Below, piece after piece: positions 43,959 to 57,700 of a stretch of 64,000 nt of DNA; the first letter of the stretch is position 1, and each line of letters begins with the position of its first letter. Under the pieces are notes generated by a model, which had not been told where the DNA came from, ran no database searches, and worked only from the letters and a program-made list of their open reading frames with translations. The translations under genes were made by a program, and so were the position numbers. The stretch is from Caenorhabditis elegans. Its lineage: Eukaryota; Nematoda; Chromadorea; Rhabditida; Rhabditidae. The stretch spans positions 248,001 to 312,000 of the forward strand of contig NC_003284.9 in the NCBI RefSeq assembly GCF_000002985.6, read 5' to 3'.

Positions 43959-46900
43959 TAGGCTTTTTTTCGGGTTTTTTGAAATGAATATCGTAGCTAC
44001 AGAAACGGTAGTACACTCTTCTGAAAATACAAAAAATTTTCAATTTTTATAGCTAGGACACTTTTTGTCTGCCCAAATATAAGCAACCAAAAATAATTTC
44101 CAAGTTTTTGATGATTTGTTGCATATTGAAAAAAACATTTTTCGGGTTTTTTGAAATGAGTATCATAGCTACAGAAACGGTAGTACACTCTTCTGAAAAT
44201 ACAAAAAATTTGCAATTTTTATAGCTAGGACACTTTTTGTCTGCCCAAATTTAAGCAACCAAAAATAATTTCCAAGTTTTTGATGATTTGTTGCATATTG
44301 AAAAAAACATTTTTCGGGTTTTTTGAAATGAATATCGTAGCTACAGAAACGGTAGTACACTCTTCTTCTGAAAATACAAAAAATTTGCAATTTTTATAGC
44401 TAGGACACTTTTTGTCTGCCCAAATATAAGCAACCAAAAATAATTTCCAAGTTTTTGATGATTTGTTGCATATTGAAAAAAACATTTTTCGGGTTTTTTG
44501 AAATGAATATCGTAGCTACAGAAACGGTAGTACACTCTTCTGAAATACAAAAAATTTGCAATTTTTATAGCTAGGACACTTTTTGTCTGCCCAAATATAA
44601 GCAACCAAAAATAATTTCCAAGTTTTTGATGATTTGTTGCATATTGAAAAAAACATTTTTCGGGTTTTTTGAAATGAATATCGTAGCTACAGAAACGGTA
44701 GTACACTCTTCTTCTGAAAATACAAAAAATTTGCAATTTTTATAGCTAGGACACTTTTTGTCTGCCCAAATATAAGCAACCAAAAATAATTTCCAAGTTT
44801 TTGATGATTTGTTGCATATTGAAAAAAACATTTTTCGGGTTTTTTGAAATGAATATCGTAGCTACAGAAACGGTAGTACACTCTTCTGAAAATACAAAAA
44901 ATTTGCAATTTTTATAGCTAGGACACTTTTTGTCTGCCCAAATATAAGCAACCAAAAATAATTTCCAAGTTTTTGATGATTTGTTGCATATTGAAAAAAA
45001 CATTTTTCGGGTTTTTTGAAATGAGTATCGTAGCTACAGAAACGGTAGTACACTCTTCTTCTGAAAATACAAAAAATTTGCAATTTTTATAGCTAGGACA
45101 CTTTTTGTCTGCCCAAATTTAAGCAACCAAAAATAATTTCCAAGTTTTTGATGATTTGTTGCATATTGAAAAAAACATTTTTCGGGTTTTTTGAAATGAA
45201 TATCGTAGCTACAGAAACGGTAGTACACTCTTCTGAAAATACAAAAAATTTGCAATTTTTATAGCTAGGACACTTTTTGTCTGCCCAAATTTAAGCAACC
45301 AAAAATAATTTCCAAGTTTTTGATGATTTGTTGCATATTGAAAAAAACATTTTTCGGGTTTTTTGAAATGAATATCGTAGCTACAGAAACGGTAGTACAC
45401 TCTTCTGAAAATACAAAAAATTTGCAATTTTTTTAGCTAGGACACTTTTTGTCTGCCCAAATATAAGCAACCAAAAATAATTTCCAAGTTTTTGATGATT
45501 TGTTGCATATTGAAAAAAACATTTTTCGGGTTTTTTGAAATGAGTATCGTAGCTACAGAAACGGTAGTACACTCTTCTGAAAATACAAAAAATTTGCAAT
45601 TTTTATAGCTAGGACACTTTTTGTCTGCCCAAATTTAAGCAACCAAAAATAATTTCCAAATTTTTGATGATTTGTTGCATATTGAAAAAAACATTTTTCG
45701 GGTTTTTTGAAATGAATATCGTAGCTACAGAAACGGTAGTACACTCTTCTGAAAATACAAAAAATTTGCAATTTTTATAGCTAGGACACTTTTTGTCTGC
45801 CCAAATTTAAGCAACCAAAAATAATTTCCAAGTTTTTGATGATTTGTTGCATATTGAAAAAAACATTTTTCGGGTTTTTTGAAATGAGTATCGTAGCTAC
45901 AGAAACGGTAGTACACTCTTCTGAAAATACAAAAAATTTGCAATTTTTATAGCTAGGACACTTTTTGTCTGCCCAAATATAAGCAACCAAAAATAATTTC
46001 CAAGTTTTTGATGATTTGTTGCATATTGAAAAAAACATTTTTCGGGTTTTTTGAAATGAATATCGTAGCTACAGAAACGGTAGTACACTCTTCTTCTGAA
46101 AATACAAAAAATTTGCAATTTTTATAGCTAGGACACTTTTTGTCTGCCCAAATATAAGCAACCAAAAATAATTTCCAAGTTTTTGATGATTTGTTGCATA
46201 TTGAAAAAAACATTTTTCGGGTTTTTTGAAATGAATATCGTAGCTACAGAAACGGTAGTACACTCTTCTTAAAATACAAAAAATTTGCAATTTTTATAGC
46301 TAGGACACTTTTTGTCTGCCCAAATATAAGCAACCAAAAATAATTTCCAAGTTTTTGATGATTTGTTGCATATTGAAAAAAACATTTTTCGGGTTTTTTG
46401 AAATGAATATCGTAGCTACAGAAACGGTAGTACACTCTTCTGAAAATACAAAAAATTTGCAATTTTTATAGCTAGGACACTTTTTGTCTGCCCAAATATA
46501 AGCAACCAAAAATAATTTCCAAGTTTTTGATGATTTGTTGCATATTGAAAAAAACATTTTTCGGGTTTTTTGAAATGAATATCGTAGCTACAGAAACGGT
46601 AGTACACTCTTCTTCTGAAAATACAAAAAATTTGCAATTTTTATAGCTAGGACACTTTTTGTCTGCCCAAATATAAGCAACCAAAAATAATTTCCAAGTT
46701 TTTGATGATTTGTTGCATATTGAAAAAAACATTTTTCGGGTTTTTTGAAATGAATATCGTAGCTACAGAAACGGTAGTACACTCTTCTGAAAATACAAAA
46801 AAGTTGCAAATTTTATAGCTAGGACACTTTTTGTCTGCCCAAATATAAGCAACCAAAAATAATTTCCAAGTTTTTGATGATTTGTTGCATATTGAAAAAA

Positions 46901-47297
46901 ACATTTTTCGGGTTTTTTGAAATGAATATCGTAGCTACAGAAACGGTAGTACACTCTTCTTCTGAAAATACAAAAAATTTGCAATTTTTATAGCTAGGAC
47001 ACTTTTTGTCTGCCCAAATATAAGCAACCAAAAATAATTTCCAAGTTTTTGATGATTTGTTGCATATTGAAAAAAACATTTTTCGGGTTTTTTGAAATGA
47101 ATATCGTAGCTACAGAAACGGTAGTACACTCTTCTTCTGAAAATACAAAAAATTTGCAATTTTTATAGCTAGGACACTTTTTGTCTGCCCAAATATAAGC
47201 AACCAAAAATAATTTCCAAGTTTTTAATGATTTGTTGCATATTGAAAAAAACATTTTTCGGGTTTTTTGAAATGAATATCGTAGCTACAGAAACGGA
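43959..47297 (+). repeat. 172/175-bp tandem satellite, about 19 copies
   Basis: The unit contains GAATATCGTAGCTACAGAAA, CGGTAGTACACTCTTCTGAA and TAGCTAGGACACTTTTTGTC. The period is 172 bases, or 175 where CTT is duplicated (CTCTTCTTCTG). The many similar minus-strand open frames across it are repeat translations. It starts directly after the last 119-bp unit, whose tail changes to TTTAATTTTAGGC, and ends in a broken copy (CAGAAACGGATACAGAAACG). Confidence 0.95.
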
Positions 47298-47309
47298 TAC
47301 AGAAACGAA

Positions 47310-47575
47310 ACGAAAACCATATCAATTCCCCCAAAAATCCAAAAATTTTTTTTGCAAAAAAGTGCAGTCATATGCTTGTTGAAATTGGAATTCAAGACAA
47401 AAACCCCTGTAGCGCGGCTGGGATGGAATATCTAGGTTCCAGAAATGTACCCCTGATATTAAAAAAAATTAGCAATTTTTTACCATATCAATTCCCCAAA
47501 AAATCCAAATTTTTTTTTTGCAAAAAAGTGCAGTCATATGCCTGTTGAAATTGGAATTCAAAAATTAGGTCCTCG
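47310..47575 (+). repeat. Direct duplication of about 85 bases
   Basis: The block ACCATATCAATTCCCC...GTGCAGTCATATGC...GAAATTGGAATTCAA occurs at about 47,316-47,397 and 47,482-47,562. It lies at the boundary between satellite DNA and the ordinary right half. Confidence 0.8.
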
Positions 47576-48374
47576 GTGACTGCGACAAAAATGTTTGTTT
47601 GTTTTTTCTGGGCGTGTTTTTTTTCCTTTTTTTTTTGGGATGAAAAAATTCGCAAAAAATTTTCCTCCCGTACAATCGACAATTCATTCAAACCAATTAG
47701 TTTTGAACTCTCCTGTGAATGCTACAAAAAACTATATTTATTCTTCATTTGGCTTCTCACTAGTTCTCGCGATTCTCTTTGATCGAGAAATGTAATTTGT
47801 TGCTTGGAACAGAAAAGTGGAAAAGGGTAATACATGGCCTCTTTTCCTGTGTCTTTTTCCGCCGATTTCGTGAACATTAATTTACCCGCAACCGTTTGAT
47901 GCGCCGTTTGCCCTAATTTTCCGTTTCTTGACTGTTACTCAATGAACAGATTGAATTCTCTCTCTCTCTCTCTTTCTTTTTTCACTTCTTAATTATTGTT
48001 TGCTATCCAACACCTACTTTTGTTTTTGTATTTGATGTTCTTTATTCTTGTTACTTTAAATTTGAAAAAAAAACGAATTTTTAAAAAATAGGGTTTGTCA
48101 ATTTGTACAAGGAAACGGAATTTTTTCGTTCAAAGTTTCAAAACAAGACGTATGCCCATCAGATTATTTTGTTTAAACGAGCTTACGCAAAACACTTTTA
48201 GCTGTAAAGCTCCTACTTCAAAAATTTTAATTTCAACTTGAAAAAAGTTCAGCACATTTTCCCCAACTACCGAAATCTGAAAAATTGCGCCAAAAGTCGT
48301 TTCTTATACATTTGAAGTTTTCAGAACGTTTTAAATTGGCAAACATTCGGGAACTGTATTGATGGTGCTTATTA
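47576..48374. other. Intergenic stretch without recognised gene
   Basis: Includes a short CT microsatellite (about 47,955-47,975). Open frames here are short and lack motifs. Possibly the promoter region of the downstream DB-module gene. Confidence 0.5.
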
Positions 48375-49095
48375 TCCTCAAAGTTGGACTAGTGCCAGCG
48401 GGGAAATTGTTTTAAAACATGCCTATGGTACCCCAATGACCAAATATCATAGTAAAAAAAATTTTTTTTTAATTTTTGCTAAATTTTTATATGATTTTTT
48501 GAAAGTTGAAAAAATCTCGAATTGCATCAAATTCCCACTTGAATTGCCGCCAATAGTTCGATGTTCAATGGAGTGCGCTTGCCATATTTTTATCAATTTT
48601 TCTCATTTATGTCTGAATTTTAATTTTTTTTTTCGTGTAATTTTAGTGAAAATTTAGTGAAAAATTCAAGATAAATGTAAATTCTTTATCAAAAAGAGGA
48701 CAGTGAAGCGTAAACCTGTGCAATTGATTGTTTCAGGCTCGACGTCGTTGGAATACGTTCTTTCTTTGTTTTTCAATTGTTTTCAATGCACAATATACAT
48801 TTGTGTTGAATTTTTCACTAAATTTCTACTTAGATTACACGAAAAACATCAAAAATCTGTCAAAAATGAGAAAAATTTATTTAAAAAAATGTATATTTCA
48901 AGCACACTCCATCGAACATTGAACTATTGGCGGTAATTCAAATGGGAATTTGATGTAATTCGGGTTTTTTTCAACTTTCAAAAAATCATATAAAATTTAG
49001 ACTAATTTTTTAAATTTTTTTTACTATGATATTTGGTCATTGTGTTACCATAGGCATGCCTTAAAGTAATTTTCCCACTGGCGCTACTCCACCTT
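48375..49095. repeat. Palindromic element (GTGCCAGCGGG family)
   Basis: The left end AAAGTTGGACTAGTGCCAGC and GACCAAATATCATAGTAAAA are mirrored by TTTTACTATGATATTTGGTC and CCACTGGCGCTACTCCACCT at the right end. The interior is AT-rich. The same family recurs at 52,826-53,264 and 54,045-54,302. Confidence 0.85.
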
Positions 49096-49247
49096 TAAGC
49101 CCAGATTCTCTGAAAAATTAGAACATTTTTTGACTAAATCATTTTGAATGGTCAAAAGATGTAAATTTCAAACATTTTTTATAACCTATTTTCAAGATTA
49201 TTTTTCAATTGACACAACTTGTAAATCTTGCAGCTCTTGGTATCAGA

Positions 49248-49719
49248 ATGCGTCTTCTATCGTCTTCATTGCTTGTCTTGTTTCTTACTCAGTTTGTATC
49301 GTCCGAAAAAAAATGTCCGGCTGTGAAAAAAGGTAACCTGAACGAAGTAAACGTTTAGGTATAAAATTGATTGCGCAAAAATCTCTTAAAATCAATTGTT
49401 GTAAAAACAAAATCATGAAAATTGACTAGTGAGTTTTTATCGCTTTTTGACTTGAAATAAAACATTTTCAAAAATCGTTTGAAACGTTTTATTAGTCATT
49501 TTAGCAACATTGAAATAGGTTTTGAAAATGTACCAAATGTCGTGCTTAACCTTTACAATAACTCAAAATTAAGGCCCGTTCACTCAAGTTCCCATAATAT
49601 ATCTGGAATGGAAAAAAATACAACATTTCTTAGTGAGTCTACAACAGGGCTAGCAAATTGGACGAATTGGGTATAAAACGCGTCCCGTTGTCCGGTTTTA
49701 ACCCGATTCGCCATATTCT

Positions 49720-49796
<77 letters not shown>

Positions 49797-51177
49797 CTTT
49801 GCTCTATGTTAATACATGCGTACAAAAAACATTGGTTTTCAGGGGCTTGCTGCACAGCACCTATCACCCCAGGATGTCGACTTCCCCGACAATGTTATAA
49901 ATACATAATGTCAAACTGTCCAGACAGAAAAATTGCAGTTTTTTCCAGAAAAGTTGGAAATGATCGCCGCTCTGCTCCGAGAAAACCGTTGGTCAGTTTT
50001 ATTTTGTACTGATATAATTGTTTGAGCCCAAGCTAATTATCTTAAGCTCGAGCATTTGGGCTCGAGCTCTAGCATCTCGGCAGCAGCATTTGGGCTCCTA
50101 ATATTTCAGCTCTGAGGTTAAAAAAATACATGATTTCCATTAGTACTGTTCCAAAACAATTGTTTGATAATTAAGGGCAAATGTGGAACATCGGAGGTAA
50201 ACTATCAACCATGCACTTCCAAGGGAATTGCGAACAAACTCTTTTTGTCGTGCTGTCAATTGTATGTTCCAGAAGAATGCCATCACATGTGTGTGTACGA
50301 AACTGATCAGTCGGTTACTAGAAATATGGTAAGTGTCCAAAGTAAATTCAAAATAGTAAGTTGCCTAACGTTATAAATGACAATAAAACAATTGTGTTGT
50401 GAGTACCTCTTTTATATTTCCAAAAACAAACTTTTTGCAGCTGACCAACATGCGGAAAGATAGCCAGTGCCGAATTAAACACCTGTCGTCAATTTTGTAC
50501 TGTGCCAGCCAGAACAGAGATAATAGGAAATGCTGCTTGGATTTAGATCTCAATGCCCCTCAACTTCAGGTATATAAATAACTTGGAAGATTTTTTTGGA
50601 AAGAGTTTTCTATGGTGTGTAATTAATTGGTTATATCTCAAAAACCGGTAAAATATACATGTAAGGTTGTATATGCGCTTCTCAAAACACTGTTTTGCCT
50701 CACTGGTTCAGGTTATTAAGAAAACTGCTCCTATGAAAACTTCTCAGTCTCAAGTTACAGATGTTCCAAAAAGAATTGACAAAAATGAGCTCGCAAGGTG
50801 TCGGGCGTTGTATCTCTTGACTTTAATGTTTTGAAACGTTGAAACATGTGTGTTAAGATGTAGATCACATATTGGGCAACAGTTAATCAGTTCAACTTTT
50901 CTTTCAAAATTTCCTAACTTGAGGTATACTCATTTGAAAACTATGGCAAATTAGCGCGGCGCGGAACCCAGATAGTGTTGGCTGCGTGGGGCGCCGTATC
51001 ATGGAAACCCGTTTATGTCAACTAATGATAATAAAAACTTAGGTTGGATCTCGTTGCTTGCGAATGTGTGATCCATCGGGTACTTCAATCGATAGAATAA
51101 CCAAGGAAGATGTGACTTGCCTGTATAATTGGAATGTTATTATGTACTGTCATCATGCCGGAATACGCGAAATGTAA
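49248..51177 (+). CDS. Secreted cysteine-rich DB-module protein
   Basis: Five exons, 49,248-49,332, 49,843-49,991, 50,176-50,328, 50,441-50,569 and 51,043-51,177, join in phase to give 216 residues. Residues 1-20 form a signal peptide (MRLLSSSLLVLFLTQFVSSE). The rest is cysteine-rich with the spacing of the nematode DB module: ACCTAPITPGCRLPRQCY, SCCQLYVPEECHHMCVY, QCRIKHLSSILYCASQ, KCCLDL, SRCLRMCDP, YCHHAG. DB-module proteins are secreted nematode proteins of largely unknown function, some shared with Ig-domain proteins. The acceptor of exon 3 (AATTAAG) is weak, but the phase and the cysteine pattern support it. A long TA microsatellite lies in intron 1. No break is seen, so this is probably a functional gene. 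Confidence 0.8.
49722..49793 (+). repeat. (TA)n microsatellite
   Basis: About 36 uninterrupted TA units within the first intron of the DB-module gene; the open frame through it (Ile-Tyr repeats) is an artefact. Confidence 0.95.
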
Positions 51178-51179
51178 CT

Positions 51180-52825
51180 CAACCACTTCATTTATTTATC
51201 TTTTTTAAGTTCACCCTTCAGCATACCAAAGGTTACATTTTTGCAGCAGTGCACTTATAATGTTGATAATAATAAAATATTAATTGGAATATGATGTTTG
51301 TTATCTTATCAGGCAATAGTCGACATTGATAAAAATTGGAAGATTGCTTTCAAATTGATTTTTTTTTCCAATTATTTTACTTTTTGAAACATTTCATTTT
51401 ACAATTCTATTGTTCCTTGAGAAAAAAACGTCATAAGTTTTGATTTTTTGCAATGCGTTCAGTTATTTTCTGAACGAAACGTATTTCATTTGAAAGGACT
51501 TCTTCTCAATAGTCCACTACAAATAATTTTTATGCATATTCAGGTCAAATGTTTATTTTATGAAGTTTCATAGACATGGAGACATTTTTATATCTTTCAA
51601 GACAGCCTTTCAAAAAATTAGTGAAATTGTTTAATCAAGTCCATTAAAAATGTTAAATAAGTAAAATGTTTGTCGAATTTTTTGAATGTTTTTTTTGAGT
51701 TACTGGAGAATGAATCAAATGATTTAAAGTGGTCGTTTTTTACAGTAAAAAAGTATTATATTTTGAATGACTAATGTATTTATTTGATAATATAATTTCT
51801 TTCAGTAAGATACTTTATGTGTCCTATGCCTTTCCACTTCTAAAGCCAGAAGTGAACTGATTGGAAATTTTTTTTTAAGTTTCAATTTTGTACCCAACCG
51901 TAGAGTTCGTATATACGAGCATTCTCATTAATTTGCCAGTGTTTCAAAACAAAAATTCCAAGAAAAAAAAACTCTATAATTGCCTCATTTCTTCTGTTAG
52001 TCTGGCTGCTTGAATTTTGAATTATAAATGTTGACTCAGGACTTATTGCCAGCCCTAATTAAAAAGAGTATTTTTTCTATTAGCATGGTATTTGTATTGC
52101 ACACATTTTTTACACAATTCCTATGAGATTGAAGTTATTAAGCCTTTTTGTTACAATTAAAATAAAATTGTCGAACTTCCATATAAAGTTTAAGTCTTTT
52201 CAAGTAAAAAAATAGTAAGTCCAAACACAGAAAAATGTTCTGAAAATTCCCTAATAACGGAATGACCTTTGAAAATTAGTATTGTAGCCATACTAACAAA
52301 AGAAATACGGCAATAATATCATTATAAAATATTGTAGTATAGCTATAACGCAAATACCAAACCTTCATCAGTGTGTGTAATAGAAAGAACAAGTGTCCTA
52401 CTCAAACATACCAATAAACATACAACAATAAGGTGGGCCCAGGGAGCGCACGTATCATATCCTCTTTTTCTACACATACACCAGATGATGGAGCATCATC
52501 AGACAACTGACTTCAATTCGATGACACTCTGGATTATATGTATCAAGAGGGGGAAACAATTGAGGGGAGGGGGCAGATGAAAGAATCGTCGCTTGTGATT
52601 CTCAATTCAATTTTCATTTTTCTGTGTCTGTTTACAATATTAGTAGAGAAAAGCATTTGATATATGAACTAATGTTTTGGGGTTTGTATCATAGTTTTTT
52701 AATCACAAAACTGAAAACTTTATTTTTATATATTGTTCATGCAAAAATGTTAGCATTTCCGGTTCATGATGTTTTCTATCAATTTTTGTTGTGATTACAT
52801 TTGCAAAATTATTTATTTAATCTTA
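51180..52825. other. Intergenic stretch without recognised gene
   Basis: AT-rich, with no exon-like blocks or structured RNA that I can recognise. It contains ordinary short homopolymer runs only. Confidence 0.5.
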
Positions 52826-53264
52826 AAGGTGGAGTAGTGCCAGTGGGAATTTTGTCTAAATACACTTATTTTGATCAAAAACGATCGAATACCATAATAT
52901 AACGTTCCAAAAATTTTTTTTAGTGTTTTCATAATTTCTGGGCGAAGTTTTGGCAAATTGCCATAATTTTGAAAAATAAGAGCTTTTGAGGAAATCCAAA
53001 GAAATTACGCTTATTCCGAGCCCTATGTACAATGTTTCAATACAAATAATTAAAACAAAATTGCACTATAAAAAATAAAGGAAAATTTTTTTTTTGGTCG
53101 ACTTTCAAAATGAGTGGCAAAAACGAAGTAATTGTCACTTTTTGACAGTTGATAAAAAATGTTCAAAAACCTTTTGAAAAGTTTTATTGTGATCTTTGGT
53201 CATTTTGGGACCAAATGAGTGGTTTATAACAATTTCCCCACTTGCGCTACTCCACCTTTAAAAC
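52826..53264. repeat. Palindromic element (GTGCCAGTGGG family)
   Basis: Begins AAAGGTGGAGTAGTGCCAGT and ends CACTTGCGCTACTCCACCTT. Terminal inverted repeats are flanked by TTTAAA-like sequence. Same family as 48,375-49,095. Confidence 0.8.
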
Positions 53265-54044
53265 ACCAAAAAGTGTTAGGCTGTTCTATATAATTTGTGC
53301 CCAAAAAATATGACATCAGCATGTTCTTAACAATGAAAAATCTGTTGAGAACTCTGAGTCTCTTCTCCTGCATTTTTTCAATAGATCTACGTAGATCAAA
53401 CCGAAATTTTTTTCGTGCATTTTTTTCAGTCTTAGAAGGGATAGTTTACTTGGCCTAAGAATACAAAAAATCCACAATTTTGTTTCTATAATCGAAGAAG
53501 TATTGTTTTAAAATGCATGTATGTGATACAAATGAATTAAATTTTAAACAAAATTGAAAAATTACTGTTTTGAAACCTGCAAATCTTATCTGGCCTAAAT
53601 CAATGTTGACAGTCCGTTTACAATGAGTTTCATTTTTGTTGCTCAGATATCAAATACACAATTACACGTAAACTTTTGAAAAGTGTATTCATAGTTTCAA
53701 AGTTTTCGTTTTTTCTTCGTCCAGTCATTTCTTACAGTAATTTTTGATTAAGTTCTTAACTGTAACTGTAATTAATTCAACTCCACTTTTAAATAATCTC
53801 GCAACATTTGTTTGAAATGTTGTTGTTCCAGAACAATAGTTTATATGTAAATGCCGTACGTCGGAGTTGGAGCACAAACAGGTAATTGTGTCATTTTTTG
53901 TTTGTGTGCATTTTTGACTATGGTTTGAGGTGACCCTAACAGCTGTTCAGTTGTTCTTTTTGCAAGGCATTTATTTCAAAGCCAGCATCTCCCTTTTCAT
54001 GATACTTTTTCTTTTAAAAATTTTGAATCACACAAATTTTTTTT

Positions 54045-54302
54045 AATGGGGTAGCGCCAGTTTTTCTTCCTTTTTCCAATAAAAATACACAAATAATAAA
54101 GAAATTCAGTAAAATAATGAGAAAAATAAAATAAATTAATGAAAATACTGCAAGTGCGCTCCACCGAACGAATTCAGTTGGCGGAAATTCAAATGTAAAA
54201 TCTAGAAAATTTTTTTGAATTTTTTTATCATGATATTCGGTCATTGTGACCCCATGGGCGTGTTTTAAAGCAATTTCCCCATTGGGCGCACTCCACCTTT
54301 AA
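54045..54302. repeat. Palindromic element, degenerate left arm
   Basis: The left end GGGGTAGCGCCAGTTTTT and the right end TTGGGCGCACTCCACCTTTA match the GTGCCAGTGGG family; the left arm is internally deleted. It lies upstream of the carboxypeptidase gene. Confidence 0.65.
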
Positions 54303-54766
54303 TGTTTTTCTAAGCCTAAAAATGCGATTCAACTCCACGTGTCGATTAAACTGTTATATTTTCATAAAACTAAATGGAAAACAAATGGGAAAATATTTCT
54401 GGAGCAGGTATACTACACAAATAGGTATTTTCGAGTTATTCAATTATGTCTTTGTTTTGTAAAATGTATCATGTACTCGCAAATGTTTTATCACCTTTCC
54501 AATTTTTTTACTGAAAGTACTAGCCGACATCAGAAGAATTTGATTTTTACCGATACCTAATCATGGGATTAGGTCAATTATTTTTCCACATTGACTAAAA
54601 AATATTGACGGAGATGCTATTGCAAGATACATATGTATGTTAGTTTTCTTCTCACCATACAGTTTCTTTACTAACTGTGATTTTTATCTTTATTTGCAAT
54701 TTCTGGTTGAATGCAGTTTCCAAGACAAATTTAATTTCAGTTTCCACAAGCTTAACAGGAGCGCCT

Positions 54767-57700
54767 ATGGTGAAGGCATACATTGCAATTGCTGCCTCTT
54801 TGATTTTTGTTTTTTGTATTGCTGCGTTGGGTGTTCATCACTCGGAAAGAAAGTTCAACAAATTCAATAAAGTTTCAATTGATGGTTAGTTTTGATTTTG
54901 AAGAAATGCAGATACCTTTTCTTTCCTATTAGTATTGCATGTGAATCTATTTTTTATTTGGTCATTTTGCGTGCAAGTCTAATAGCGACTGCCATTCTAA
55001 TAGTGAGTACAATTATATTTTTGATCAATTAGATTTATTGATTTTCAGATGTAATTTGAACGAAAAACATTCAATTTGCATTAAATCACCATAAACTCTC
55101 TATGACATCAAAATATGTATTTCATTACAGTTTGTGACGTCTAAAATGTATCCCAATACATTTAGCGACATTTCTTGAATAACCCCATAACAAAATACAC
55201 CAGAGATATGAACATCAAAAAAAAAAATTTCTAACCGGAATAATCAAAGAGAGTGCATATTAATAATTCTATCGTTTACACTCAAAATAGTAAAACTGCG
55301 TTGCGTGTACACAGAAAACCCAAATTAAATGGAAAATCACTGAGAAAAAGCAAAAATCGGGACCCCAACCAATATCATGCCGCTGACATCTGACGAGTTC
55401 TGCGCGCCGCTGCGTTTAACTTGCAGCGTGCGGAGACCGCTAGCCACGCCCACAGTGATAAACATATGTAGCAGTGAGCGAAACCCGTGAGATGGCGACA
55501 ACCTGATATCAATTGAGGTCCCAATTTTTGCTTTTTCTCCGTGATTTTCCAAAAAAAAAAAGGCGTGGCTTTTGGGTTATTCGTGCACGCCACGGTTGAA
55601 ATAACTGAAAATTAATGAAAAGCAAGAATACTAATTTGATAAATGCTATTTTCAGACATTCATAAATCTGATGCAGGAGTTATTCAAGACAACATAAAAA
55701 CGGAAAACATCAAAAAGTACCTCCGAATATTCACAAAAGATCCACATGTAGCTGGAACAGAAGCTAACAAAAAAGTCGCTTACGAAATTGCAAATGCGTG
55801 GTCGGAAGCAGGATTGGAAGATGTTCACACATTACCGTATGAAGTTTTGCTGTCGTATCCTGACTTTGAAAATCCAAATTCTGTTATAATAAAGTCGTCG
55901 GCTGGAAAAGAAGTATTCAAGAGCAAGGGAGTTAGTCCAGTTATTATACCAGACGAGCAATCAGGAAAGTGTGAGTGACCTGTTAAATGGGTTGAGATAA
56001 AAATTATGACCTACCACAAAACTTTATAAAATCGACAATATAATTAAATAAATCAGACAAAGAATAATCTGAAATATTTTCGTTTCGGTTTCAAAGTGGT
56101 CAAAAGTCGTGTCACCCTCAGCGACTGTGCTAAAAACACATTTTGGCGGAGTCCTGAAAGCTTTTCTTAAACTTGTAAAATTCAGATGCTGGGCACCAGT
56201 GGCTTGCATATGCCGGCAATGGATCCGCTTCTGCAGACGTCGTCTACATTAATCACGGAACAGCCAACGATTTCAAGAACTTGAAGCTAATGGGTGTAGA
56301 TATTAAAGGAAAAATTGCTCTGATGAGATACGGTCATGGTTTCCGGGGTGACAAAATTCATAAAGCACAGCAGGCGGGTGCGATTGGAGCTATACTGTTT
56401 TCGGATACACAGGATGTTGCTCAGGATGGTGTAGAATCAGGTTTGTAGTGGTGAAGTGAAGCTGTACATTTCCAAGTTGAGCAGTTCAAGATTCAAATTT
56501 AAAGAGCAGTTTTTTTTTCAGAGAATGTTTATCCAAAAAAAATTTGGATGCCTAATGAGGGTGTTCAGAGAGGATCCCTTATGCATGGAGATGGAGATGC
56601 ACTCTCTCCTTACTATCCTTCCAAAAAAGAACTTTTCAAAGGAAGAACTATTGAAGAGGTAGGTGTTAGGTACTTGTGTAGTAAACCTGCCCAAAAAAGT
56701 TAATGGCTATATTAGGCTTATGACTAGTGGTTTTCAAAACCTAAAGATATAATTAAATTTCACGTTTGGATTAAATGTTCATTTTCAAAATAAATTAATG
56801 AAAACTACATTGATTTGAGTACTTTCAGCGGTTTAAAAATAACTTATTCTTCCTAAATTTCATGATGATACCTTGAAAATCTCAAAAAATTGACAAAACT
56901 TGAAAAAAGTCTCCTTTGGTTTTTGAACATTTTTGATGAAAATAAATCATACAGATTTTGTTATTACATTTTTAGGCTAAAGAAGACGGCGTTCTACCTT
57001 CAATACCAGTTCTCCCTGTCTCCTATACAACAGGATATGAAATTCTGAAACGATTATCCGGTCGGCCGGCTCCATCGGACTGGCAAGGTTGTTCCCTCTC
57101 CAAAAAATAATGTCATATTTTGATAGACTTCAGGATTTGTCGGTGGAAACCTCACTTACAAGCTTGGTCCAGGCTTTGTGAATGGAGAGAAATTGTCCAT
57201 CAATGTGCACAGTGAGCTGAGGACAAAGTGAGTTAGTTTGGAAATTTGATTTCTGCATGTTGAAGAGACACAAAATGAAAGCGTTGAGCGTATGAAAAAT
57301 GACGTCACCACTTTCGGAAAAGAAGAGAAGAGCTAAACGAAACTAGTAGAGACAAACATTTTGTATTTCTACAAAAGTACCAGGAATTAAAAAATTAAAG
57401 GTCCAATTGCAAAAATAGTTTTAAAATATAGAAATTCACTTGATATACCTGTGCATAGTCTTTTTTTTTTGGCTGGAACGCTAGAAAAACTGCTTAAACG
57501 CTGGCTTTGGGCGCCTTTCTCTGATGTTTAATATAACCAAATTTCTAGTTTTCAGATGAAGTGATTTTCTATATTTTGACACTATTTGTCAAATAAAATC
57601 GTTTGTAGCACTGCCGAAAATAATTGGCACACATCAACACTAATCAAAAGTAAATAGCACCTTTTCAGACGAATTAGAAATGTTATTGGATATATTCGTG

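Noticed and set aside
43997..47254. Series of similar minus-strand open frames of 72-131 residues
   Set aside because: They are translations of the 172/175-bp satellite; the period is not a multiple of three and frames end at the same place in each unit.
49658..49900. Open frame with a long Ile-Tyr run
   Set aside because: It is the TA microsatellite in the DB-module intron read as codons.
52371..52580. 69-residue plus-strand frame
   Set aside because: No start context, no homology-like motif, no splice partners; treated as chance.
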